Assembly: GCA_028820635.1 (NCBI GenBank)
Contig: JAPPIG010000118.1
Coordinates: forward strand, 248,001-312,000
Length of the DNA stretch: 64,000 bases
Source of the DNA: Candidatus Poribacteria bacterium
Lineage (GTDB): Bacteria; Poribacteria; WGA-4E; WGA-3G
Direction: 5' to 3'
Shown: one piece after another, positions 31,832 to 39,716 of the stretch
Position numbering within the stretch: position 1 is the first letter of the stretch
Layout of the letters: every line of letters starts with the position of its first letter
Notes under the pieces: generated by a model
Database searches by the model: none
What the model was told of the DNA's origin: nothing
The model's input: the letters and a program-made list of their open reading frames with translations, nothing else
Program-made: the position numbers and the translations under genes

Positions 31832-34800
31832 TTGTCAAAATCAGATTACTCATACGAAGTCTCTACCTACTATTGCAAGCGAATTTCAATTTATCTACTG
31901 TGTATCTCGCTCGCGCTTGGTACATTAGCATCTATCGGTTATGCACAATCCCATATTGTCTTCGTGGTAGGTGAAAATGAATATCGTTCTGAGGTAACGA
32001 TGCCCGCGTTGGCTCAAGTGTTGGAAGAACACTATGACTTCCGCACCACAGTTCTCATTGACGACGTACTACAAGGCGGTGAAGGGAATAGCATAAATGG
32101 ACTTGACGCGCTCGAAACCGCAGATCTACTCGTTCTATATCTACGATTCCGTCAACTTCCGGATGACCAGCTTGAGTTGTTACAAAAATACATTGACCGT
32201 GGCGGTCCCATAGTCGCCTTTCGCACAACGACGCACGCCTTTGCCTACGAAGATGAAGACGAGCGTGCTACAAAATGGAACAATTTCGGTGCACGCGAAC
32301 TCGGCGCACCGTGGATATACCATTACGGACACGGGGCAAGTACCGATGCCACAATCGTCGGTGATCACCCGATCCTTACTGGAGTCAACCCAGCGTTCCA
32401 CGTGCGATCCTGGACCTATCATGTGCGTCCTAACTATCCACCGAAAGATGCCCAGATCCTGGTGCAAGGACGACCCGTATTCCCAGAAGGAGAACGTGGT
32501 GGTGATGAGACTGTCAATCCCATTGCTTGGACACACACCCATACAGGGGGAGGACGTGTGTTCACAACCACAATGGGACATCCAGAAGATTTCAAAGTAA
32601 GCGATTTTCGTCGCCTCATCGTCAACGGTGTCTACTGGTGTCTTGAAAGTGAAGCACCGCGACGATATGTTCCCGGTTCGCATGTTAAAACTGGACAGCC
32701 GTGGCGGGATATGGATTATGGTCCATTCCTTTCCACAGCCGTCGCAGCGAATGCCGATAATCTTACCTACAAAGGCATCATTATTCCGCTTACGCCGGAA
32801 CTCACAGGTGGTGCAGTGGTGTTCGACACAGATTTGTTACGCTATTCTGCAGGTTGGATAGATGGATTGATTGACTTCGCAGATGTTGAATTCAACGGTT
32901 GGCATCAGAGTTATCCATCAATAGAAGGAAAACTGCTGTGGCAAAATCCTGTAGGTCCAGGATGGGCGAAGGATGGTAGCTTTGAGGATACACGATCCGT
33001 TCCCTTTGGACCTCTACCCAGAGATTGGGCGCATTGGAAAGGATTGTATCTTCACGAAAACCGCGTCATTCTGTCGTATACGGTGGGCACTCGGTCTGTG
33101 CTGGAAACCCCAACGCTTGAAAGTGGAGAAAATGGGATCGCTTTTGTACGCACTCTCCAACTCGGTCCCGCTACATCAAGCACACTTGTCCGTATCGCAA
33201 CAATGACTGGTGGTGAAACCTCCGCTTTACCTGAATTTTCACGCGGTACTGGGGTCGCTCTGTGTCCACCTGGGACAGAGCCTGGACAACCAGGCAGTCT
33301 ACTCGCTGCATTAGTTGACGCACCGAAAGGCACACAGTGGGAAACTACGCAGGGCGAGATCCGCGTTCGGTTCCCGGCATCTAATAAAGCAATCTCCACC
33401 AAGATTCTGATCACACCTACGATCCATGATACACTTGAGTTGAGCGAGTGGACACAATTCGTTGATACCTCTCCTCCTGTTACGGACCTGACGACATTGA
33501 TTAAAGGTGGACCGCAACGCTGGCAGGAAAAACCTAATACAACAGGACAGACCGATATACAACGAAAACTCAGGCTGGAAACGGTGAAAATTGAGGCGGG
33601 AACAACGACTATGAACCTTGAATTAGATGGATATCTACCGAAAGTGCTTTCTATGGATAATCTATCACCTGCCCCTGGCGGTGTTGGCAATGCAGATCAG
33701 TACATTGCAGTCTTGTTTCCCCATTCTAAAACCTCGGAGGCCGCGTCTGCACAGAAACAGAAGAACGATTCCGCTTTGATCGGGTATTGGGATTTTGACG
33801 AAGGCAACGGTTCTCACACAGCAAGTGAAACACCTGGAGAATCAACAATTACCCTTGATGGCGTTCGTTGGGAAGATGGATGGGAAAACAAATGTCTTGT
33901 GTTCGATGGCGATGCGGAAGCGCGTTTTGACGAAAACTTCGCCCTTGATTTTGACACCACCGACCTAACATTCACTGCATGGATTGCTACTGAAGATGAC
34001 GGTTCAATCTTCTCTGAAGCACTTGATGAACCAGAGTGGGTGCCGAGTGGTAAAACCTTTTTTATTAGAAATGGACAATTGGCTTTTGATGTCGGTTGGG
34101 TCGGTGTCGTTACCAGTGCTACTGGAAAAGGTAAATCAGTCGTTGATGGTGTTTGGCATCATGTCGGATTAACGTGGCGACATGAAACTGGTGCAGTGAA
34201 GTTGTTTTTGGACGGCGAGATTGTGGCTGAAGGTGCACTCAAGCCAGAAGAGGCATTGGAAAATGACGTTTGCCGACTCGGATTCACCGCAGAAAATTTT
34301 CCAGAAGAATCCCCATGGTTAGAAGGAAAACTTGATGAAATGTATCTATACAATCGCGCCCTATCTCCCGACGAAATGCTGGCACTCTACCAACGTTTCC
34401 AAGAACCCCCTCTGATTGCAGCGACTCTGGTAGAACCGATTGAAGGTGCGAAATGGACCGTCGACTCTGACCGTGTTTACCTCCACCTCTCTACAGACAC
34501 AACCGCATCGGTTCTTACATGGGATGGCAGTGAATCACAACTCTCAGATTTCGCAAGGTTAGCAGCAAACGGTGGACGCGACCCCAGCCAACCGTTCGCT
34601 ATTGACAAGATAGATTGGCCCTCACAAAATCCATGGGAATCTTGGATACGTTTCGGCGCTTTTGACTTCTTCCCTGATGGCAATCGTGCTGCTCTTTCCA
34701 CTTGGAACGGTGATGTCTGGACAGTTACCGGGATCAATGATACTTTGAACAAACTGGTATGGCAACGTATCGCCACCGGACTGAATCAACCACTCGGGCT

Positions 34801-35950
34801 TAAAATTGTCAACCAGCAAATATACGTTGCCGGACGTGACCAGATAACCCGACTCGTAGATCTCAACGAAGATGGAGAAATTGATTTCTACGAGAATTTT
34901 AACAATGATGTCTACAACAGTGAGCACTTCCACGAGCAGGTTATGGACCTGCAGACCGATGCAACGGGAAACTTCTACTACATGAAATCCGCCCGACATG
35001 CATTACGCGCCCAACACCCACACCACGGCACCCTCATCAAAGTATCACCAGATGGAGAAGAGACTACCGTGATTGCTTATGGATTTCGCGCATCAAATGG
35101 ACTTGGAATTAGTCCTGGTCCGATATTCTATGGTACTGATCAGGAAGGCTTCTGGATGCCCGCCAACCGACTGAATCGTATCACTGCCCCTGGTAAATTC
35201 TACGGAAATTTATGGGGCTGGCACCCACCCGATAACCCTCCAACTACTTACGAACCGCCGCTTTGTTGGATTGCTCCTTTTGTTGACCGTTCTCCTGCTA
35301 CATTAGTCTGGATTCCAACAGACACATGGGGAGAAATGGCAGATTCTCTGCTTTCTGTCAGTTACGGCACAGGGAAAGTATACGCGGTTCTTCAGCAACA
35401 AGTAGGAGAGACTGTACAAGGTGCTGTTACCGAAATGGGGTTGGAGTTTCCCACAGGTGTGATGCGTGGACGATTCCATCCAATCAGTGGAGACCTCTAT
35501 CTTGCTGGTCTATTCGGTTGGTCGTCTAACAAACAGGAAGATACTGGGTTTTACCGGGTACGCATGACAGGCGCACCACTACGTACACCGAAATCGTTTC
35601 GCGCTGTCAAGGATGGCTTAATCATTGATTTTTATGCCCCGCTTGAGGCAAAATCTACGACAAACCCAGAAAACTGGCGGGTACAAAGTTGGGAGTACCG
35701 CTGGACTGAAGGCTACGGTTCACCACAGTTAAAACGTTCTGGCGAGGAAGGCAGAGACGAACACACTATTCAATCTGCAACACTCTCTGGGGATGGTAAA
35801 ACGGTTTTCCTCAAAATACCTACGCTTACACCTACCATGCAGTTGCATGTTAGCATCAAGGGCAAGTTTGCGGATGGTGTGCCGTTGGATTGCTATCTGC
35901 ACGGCACAATACATACGCTTGAGGAGGAACGCAATTCAGAGGCTCCGTAG
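31832..35950 (+). CDS. Giant secreted ThuA - LamG - sugar-dehydrogenase-like propeller protein
   Basis: 1,372 residues, probably exported: a hydrophobic signal (about residues 17-40, ending IGYAQS). Domains in order: a ThuA-like domain (about 42-275; VFVVGENEYRSEVTMPAL, PIVAFRTTTHAF, WTHTHTGGGRVFTTTMGH); a DUF6797-like beta region (about 290-600); a concanavalin/LamG domain (about 650-830; LIGYWDFDEGNG, GKLDEMYLYNRALSPDEM); and a soluble-glucose-dehydrogenase-like propeller (about 880-1290; LGLKIVNQQIYVAGRDQITRL, RASNGLGISPGPIFYG). The start is TTG 31832, supported by GGGAGG seven bases upstream. Such fusions are common in Planctomycetes-type carbohydrate degraders, though the usual C-terminal haem-c CxxCH is absent. 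Likely role: binding and oxidation of extracellular glycans. Confidence 0.86.
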   Translation: MSKSDYSYEVSTYYCKRISIYLLCISLALGTLASIGYAQSHIVFVVGENEYRSEVTMPALAQVLEEHYDFRTTVLIDDVLQGGEGNSINGLDALETADLLVLYLRFRQLPDDQLELLQKYIDRGGPIVAFRTTTHAFAYEDEDERATKWNNFGARELGAPWIYHYGHGASTDATIVGDHPILTGVNPAFHVRSWTYHVRPNYPPKDAQILVQGRPVFPEGERGGDETVNPIAWTHTHTGGGRVFTTTMGHPEDFKVSDFRRLIVNGVYWCLESEAPRRYVPGSHVKTGQPWRDMDYGPFLSTAVAANADNLTYKGIIIPLTPELTGGAVVFDTDLLRYSAGWIDGLIDFADVEFNGWHQSYPSIEGKLLWQNPVGPGWAKDGSFEDTRSVPFGPLPRDWAHWKGLYLHENRVILSYTVGTRSVLETPTLESGENGIAFVRTLQLGPATSSTLVRIATMTGGETSALPEFSRGTGVALCPPGTEPGQPGSLLAALVDAPKGTQWETTQGEIRVRFPASNKAISTKILITPTIHDTLELSEWTQFVDTSPPVTDLTTLIKGGPQRWQEKPNTTGQTDIQRKLRLETVKIEAGTTTMNLELDGYLPKVLSMDNLSPAPGGVGNADQYIAVLFPHSKTSEAASAQKQKNDSALIGYWDFDEGNGSHTASETPGESTITLDGVRWEDGWENKCLVFDGDAEARFDENFALDFDTTDLTFTAWIATEDDGSIFSEALDEPEWVPSGKTFFIRNGQLAFDVGWVGVVTSATGKGKSVVDGVWHHVGLTWRHETGAVKLFLDGEIVAEGALKPEEALENDVCRLGFTAENFPEESPWLEGKLDEMYLYNRALSPDEMLALYQRFQEPPLIAATLVEPIEGAKWTVDSDRVYLHLSTDTTASVLTWDGSESQLSDFARLAANGGRDPSQPFAIDKIDWPSQNPWESWIRFGAFDFFPDGNRAALSTWNGDVWTVTGINDTLNKLVWQRIATGLNQPLGLKIVNQQIYVAGRDQITRLVDLNEDGEIDFYENFNNDVYNSEHFHEQVMDLQTDATGNFYYMKSARHALRAQHPHHGTLIKVSPDGEETTVIAYGFRASNGLGISPGPIFYGTDQEGFWMPANRLNRITAPGKFYGNLWGWHPPDNPPTTYEPPLCWIAPFVDRSPATLVWIPTDTWGEMADSLLSVSYGTGKVYAVLQQQVGETVQGAVTEMGLEFPTGVMRGRFHPISGDLYLAGLFGWSSNKQEDTGFYRVRMTGAPLRTPKSFRAVKDGLIIDFYAPLEAKSTTNPENWRVQSWEYRWTEGYGSPQLKRSGEEGRDEHTIQSATLSGDGKTVFLKIPTLTPTMQLHVSIKGKFADGVPLDCYLHGTIHTLEEERNSEAP

Positions 35951-36006
35951 TGAAAAGCAAGTAATTACACTATAGATAAGCAGCTACCACCTCTTAAAAA
36001 CGTGTA

Positions 36007-36045
36007 ATCCCGCCAAGAACCATAAATGTCCTTGGCGGGAATTTT
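36007..36045 (+). terminator. Rho-independent terminator after the ThuA-LamG gene
   Basis: Perfect 9-bp GC-rich stem CCCGCCAAG (36009-36017) / CTTGGCGGG (36031-36039), 13-nt loop, then AATTTTATTATT. Confidence 0.82.
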
Positions 36046-36199
36046 ATTATTATTACTGCTGGTAATCATTAGACATTATAATGTTTTAATTGTGAGTTGT
36101 TATCGGTCTTTAATAAAATCTAAAGTTCGTCCGTTGGGTTTCGTTGTGCTCTGTCCTTACGTGTCAATTTAAGGATTTCCCGAATGTGTGTCCTGCTCT

Positions 36200-36405
36200 T
36201 TAGTCCCGTAGGGACGATATGTTTATAGAAGCAAGACCCAACCCTCTTTTTAGTCCCGCTGAATGCCATACGCGCATTCATAGCGTTGATTTGGTAGGGA
36301 CGATATGTTTTTGCAGCGCATTGGCAGTTGATATGTCGTTCCTACGGAACTCAAGAGGTGTTGATAATTTTTCTATAAACATAGCGTTCCTACGGAACTC
36401 AAGAG
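36200..36405. repeat. Cluster of GTAGGGACGATATG-type hairpin repeats
   Basis: Four related units: TAGTCCCGTAGGGACGATAT near 36203, GGTAGGGACGATATGTTT near 36293, and two inverted copies reading GTTCCTACGGAACTCAAGAG near 36336 and 36388. The core hairpin is GTCCC/GGGAC in the forward copies and GTTCC/GGAAC in the others, again with compensatory change. GAATGC/GCATTC makes an extra hairpin near 36260. Confidence 0.65.
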
Positions 36406-36515
36406 GTCCGAGACGCTCGGTAAACCGTAATTCAAATTAAATCATTATAATGTCTATTAGTTAGAGCGTATCTCATAAATAAGATTTGTAGGTTCATTAT
36501 CAGTTGATTCTCTGT

Positions 36516-36613
36516 GTAGGAGGGAACTCCGATTCCCGACTATTAGTGGTTTCGTCGCGATTCGGAGATCGCTCCTACAGGATTTTGAAATCGGGCTTCG
36601 AAAGCCCTCCAAC
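36516..36613. repeat. REP inverted pair plus GTTGGA-type hairpin
   Basis: A GGGAA/TTCCC unit on the plus strand (36516-36540), a GCGAT/ATCGC unit on the minus strand (36554-36578), then an inverted GTTGGA unit with stem GGGCTT/AAGCCC (36590-36613). Confidence 0.85.
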
Positions 36614-36790
36614 TATTTATGAGATAGGTTGTAGTTACCGAGTTTCAATTCTCTTCAACGGGAAGGGCTTTCAGAACTAAAATGCTTCTGTTTTATGGTG
36701 AATTATAGAAATAGATTGTCCGATTACCCCTAAAACCTACTATAAGAGTATGGTTCAGTTTTTTTGAAGTAACGAAAATCCGTTACCACT

Positions 36791-36819
36791 AATATAACAT
36801 GTTGACACAGATATGTCAA
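36791..36819 (-). promoter_or_regulatory. Leftward promoter module upstream of glyA (copy of 31572-31600)
   Basis: Minus-strand TTGACA (36819-36814), 17 nt, TATATT (36796-36791), followed by GGTAACGGATTTTCG. It overlaps a dyad GTTGACA/TGTCAAC (36801-36820), a possible operator. It points away from glyA towards a gene-free repeat region. Confidence 0.6.
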
Positions 36820-36825
36820 CTTTTC

Positions 36826-36854
36826 TTGAAATTGTAACAAATCTGTGTTACAAT
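36826..36854 (+). promoter_or_regulatory. Sigma-70-type promoter for glyA
   Basis: TTGAAA (36826-36831), 17 nt, TACAAT (36849-36854), 50 nt before ATG 36904. Confidence 0.65.
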
Positions 36855-36903
36855 TTCATTTTCATGAAAACAACACCATGTCAAGTTAAAAACGGTGAAA
36901 AGA

Positions 36904-38160
36904 ATGAATAAATTATTGGCAGAGGTAGACCCACAAATTGTTGAAATTACCGCCAACGACTTGGCACGCCAGCAAAATTCTCTCATGCTGATTCCATCGG
37001 AGAACTACGCCAGCCGAGCCGTTATGGAAATTCAAGGAAGCATCTTAGCGAATAAATACGCTGAGGGGTATCCCGGTGAACGTTACTATAACGGTTGCGA
37101 GTTTATGGATGGCGTGGAATCGCTTGCAATTGGACGTGCCAAAGAACTTTTCGGTGCTGAACATGTGAATGTGCAACCGCACGCTGGCACTCAAGCGAAT
37201 ATGGCGGCGTATCATGCACTACTTGACCCTGGTGATACCATCTTAGCGATGTCACTCAGTCACGGCGGACATCTGAGTCATGGCGATAAGGTGAACTTTT
37301 CGGGTCGTTATTACAATGTTGTTGCGTATGGTGTAGATGCCGAAACCGAGTTAATTGACATGGAAACGGTCGCGAGTCTCGCAGAAGAACATCGTCCAAA
37401 ACTCATCGTTGTCGGTGCAACAGCGTATCCGCGTCACTTTGACTTCGCTGCTTGGCGGCAGGTTGCAGATTCTGTTGGGGCATATTTACTCGCAGATATA
37501 GCGCATATTGCTGGTCTGATTGCGGGTGAGGTTCATCCCGACCCGGTCCCATATAGCGATGTGGTTACCACAACAACACATAAAACCTTACGCGGTCCTC
37601 GTGGTGCGATGATAATGTGTAAGGAAGAACATGCAGCCAAAATAGACCGTGCTGTTTTTCCCGGTTTACAAGGCGGTCCTTTTTTACATACAATCGCTGC
37701 GCGAGCTGTTGCTTTTAAGGAAGCAAGCGAACCTGAGTTTAAAACATATCAAGAACAAATCGTTAAGAATGCTAAGGCACTTGCATCAAGGTTAATTGAC
37801 AATGGATTCCGGTTAGTGAGCGGTGGAACGGATAATCACCTGATGCTGTTAGACCTTACCTCAAAATATGAAAAATTAAGTGGTAGACAGGCAGCAGACC
37901 ACCTTGAAGACGCAGGAATTATTGTCAATAAAAACACAATTCCGTTTGACAAAAGGAAACCGAAAACGACAAGTGGAATTCGGCTTGGCACGCCGATGGT
38001 TACGACGCGCGGCATGAAAGAAGATGAGATGCTCCACATTGCTGATTTTATTACTGAGGCACTTGAAAACAGACAGAAAGCATCTATAAAACAGCGAATC
38101 CGAGAAAAGGTTCAAGAATTCTGCGCGCAATTTCCGATTTATGAATATCTAAAGGCATAG
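36904..38160 (+). CDS. glyA: Serine hydroxymethyltransferase
   Basis: PLP enzyme interconverting serine and glycine with tetrahydrofolate and supplying one-carbon units. Diagnostic blocks: LMLIPSENYASRAVMEIQGS (about residues 26-45), GYPGERYYNGCEFMD, VQPHAGTQANMAAY, and the PLP lysine in TTTTHKTLRGPRG (about residue 226). 418 residues, normal length. ATG 36904 is preferred over GTG 36895 because conserved text begins at MNKLLAEVDPQ; neither has a strong SD. folC follows after a REP pair; both are folate-linked, so the pairing makes metabolic sense even though the repeat separates them. Confidence 0.96.
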   Translation: MNKLLAEVDPQIVEITANDLARQQNSLMLIPSENYASRAVMEIQGSILANKYAEGYPGERYYNGCEFMDGVESLAIGRAKELFGAEHVNVQPHAGTQANMAAYHALLDPGDTILAMSLSHGGHLSHGDKVNFSGRYYNVVAYGVDAETELIDMETVASLAEEHRPKLIVVGATAYPRHFDFAAWRQVADSVGAYLLADIAHIAGLIAGEVHPDPVPYSDVVTTTTHKTLRGPRGAMIMCKEEHAAKIDRAVFPGLQGGPFLHTIAARAVAFKEASEPEFKTYQEQIVKNAKALASRLIDNGFRLVSGGTDNHLMLLDLTSKYEKLSGRQAADHLEDAGIIVNKNTIPFDKRKPKTTSGIRLGTPMVTTRGMKEDEMLHIADFITEALENRQKASIKQRIREKVQEFCAQFPIYEYLKA

Positions 38161-38211
38161 AAGTCGCGAGCTAGTGGATAGTCCATCCTAAATTTATATG
38201 TATCATCAATA

Positions 38212-38271
38212 GTCGGGAATCGGAGTTCCCTCCTACAATGTTCTCGGTAGGAGCGATCTCCGAATCGCGAC
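38212..38271. repeat. REP inverted pair at the folC start
   Basis: A GGGAA/TTCCC unit on the minus strand (38212-38236) and a GCGAT/ATCGC unit on the plus strand (38247-38271). A degenerate third copy ends near 38321. The only in-frame ATG of folC (38238) lies between the two units. Confidence 0.85.
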
Positions 38272-39695
38272 CTATACCCGCAATTTTTAGGGTAGACAGA
38301 CCACTAGAGTTCGCTCCTACAGGTAATATCAAAAATTTGGACTACAAATCGGCACTCGCCTATATCGAGAAATTCATTGACTATGAAAGAAGTCCGGATT
38401 TTTCACGGCAAGCACGGTTCTATAACCTGAATCGCATCTCGCAGCTATTAGACCTGCTTGGAAATCCACACGACAGATTAAAAGTGGTCCATGTCGCAGG
38501 GAGTAAAGGGAAGGGATCAACCGCTGCTATCATTGCATCGGTGCTAACACATGCAGGCTATAAAACGGGTTTATTTACGTCCCCACATCTCATAACACCG
38601 CGGGAAAGGTGTCGTATTGATGATGAACTTATTTCAGAAGCAGAAGTTGCCTTCTACATTGATAAACTTAAACCTGTGATTGAAACCGTTTCTGCTTCTG
38701 AATTCGGACGTGTTTCGTTTTTTGAAATATACACTGCACTTGCGTTTACCTATTTTGCTGATAAAGCAACTGATTTTGCTGTGATTGAAGTTGGTTTAGG
38801 GGGACGACTTGACGCAACGAACGTTGTCTCACCCGTGACATCTGTTATTACACCAATTGGTTTGGAACACACAGCGATATTAGGAGAAACATATACCGAA
38901 ATAGCGAGCGAAAAAGCGGAAATTATAAAACAGGGTTGTCCCGTAGCACTGGCACCGCAACTCCCTGATGCACGTGCTGTCATTGAAAAGGTAGCGAGTG
39001 AACGTAACGCACCAATCGTTGAGGTTAAGAATTTTGTAGAACAAGACCCTGATATTTCAGTTTCACAGGTCATTCTGAATTCTGAAGGTATACCTGAGGC
39101 ACAACAATTTGATGTGGAAACAAATTCAGAGTGTTATTCCGAGATCACGTTGCCATTACTTGGACACCATCAGTATGTGAATGGGACAATCGCTATCGCA
39201 GCAATTGAATGTCTAAAACAGAAAGGGTATATAATTTCAAGGGACAGTGTTTATGCTGGTTTCAAAAACGTTCAGTGGCACGGACGAATCCAGCAAGTGA
39301 TGTTCTCACCGCTTGTTGTGCTTGATGGTGCACATTCATCTATTTCAATGGAAGCGTTATGTCGTGCTATTCGTGAAAATTTTTGTTACGCTCAGGTGAT
39401 TTTTATCGTTAGTATTATGAAAGATAAGGATTTAACGGCAATTGGCGAAATAATTTCAAAAACAGCGGACCACGTGATTGCAACACAAGTTTCCGATAAT
39501 CCGCGTGTCCTGCCCGCAGAAACGATACAAAACACTTGGTCAAGTATATGTCCGAAGATAACAACATGTCAAACTCCAGAAAAAGCAATTACAACAAGTT
39601 TATTGTCCACATCTCCAGCAGACCTGATCTGCGTGACAGGTTCTATTTACCTTGTTGGACAAGTGCTTAAATTTTTTAATTGGGATTACGAATAA
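38238..39695 (+). CDS. folC: Folylpolyglutamate synthase / dihydrofolate synthase
   Basis: Mur-ligase-family enzyme adding glutamate to folates (and to dihydropteroate). P-loop VAGSKGKGSTAAI (about residue 91 of the long form), SPHLITPRERCRID, and VIEVGLGGRLDATNVV with its catalytic Glu and metal ligands are all present; the C-terminal domain has VVLDGAHS. The start is problematic: residues 1-33 from ATG 38238 are translated from REP repeat DNA, and conserved text begins only at about NLDYKSALAYIE. The only other in-frame start is TTG 38337, which fits the homology boundary but has just a weak AGG upstream. The repeat seems to have replaced the original 5' end. hppA follows after 21 bp. Confidence 0.92.
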   Translation: MFSVGAISESRPIPAIFRVDRPLEFAPTGNIKNLDYKSALAYIEKFIDYERSPDFSRQARFYNLNRISQLLDLLGNPHDRLKVVHVAGSKGKGSTAAIIASVLTHAGYKTGLFTSPHLITPRERCRIDDELISEAEVAFYIDKLKPVIETVSASEFGRVSFFEIYTALAFTYFADKATDFAVIEVGLGGRLDATNVVSPVTSVITPIGLEHTAILGETYTEIASEKAEIIKQGCPVALAPQLPDARAVIEKVASERNAPIVEVKNFVEQDPDISVSQVILNSEGIPEAQQFDVETNSECYSEITLPLLGHHQYVNGTIAIAAIECLKQKGYIISRDSVYAGFKNVQWHGRIQQVMFSPLVVLDGAHSSISMEALCRAIRENFCYAQVIFIVSIMKDKDLTAIGEIISKTADHVIATQVSDNPRVLPAETIQNTWSSICPKITTCQTPEKAITTSLLSTSPADLICVTGSIYLVGQVLKFFNWDYE

Positions 39696-39716
39696 AAATG
39701 AAAAGAGAGGTTTTTA

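Larger units (their letters stand above)
35951..36903. other. 0.95-kb intergenic region: terminator, GTAGGGAC-type repeats, REPs, glyA promoters
   Basis: No gene is supported. It holds a rho-independent terminator, a tandem of GTCCC-gta-GGGAC repeats (about 36200-36400), three REP-type hairpins (36516-36613), a leftward promoter module (36791-36819) and the glyA promoter (36826-36854). Confidence 0.65.

Noticed and set aside
33052..33690. 212-codon frame antisense to the ThuA-LamG gene
   Set aside because: Lies wholly inside a long protein with clear domains; no ribosome site or homology.
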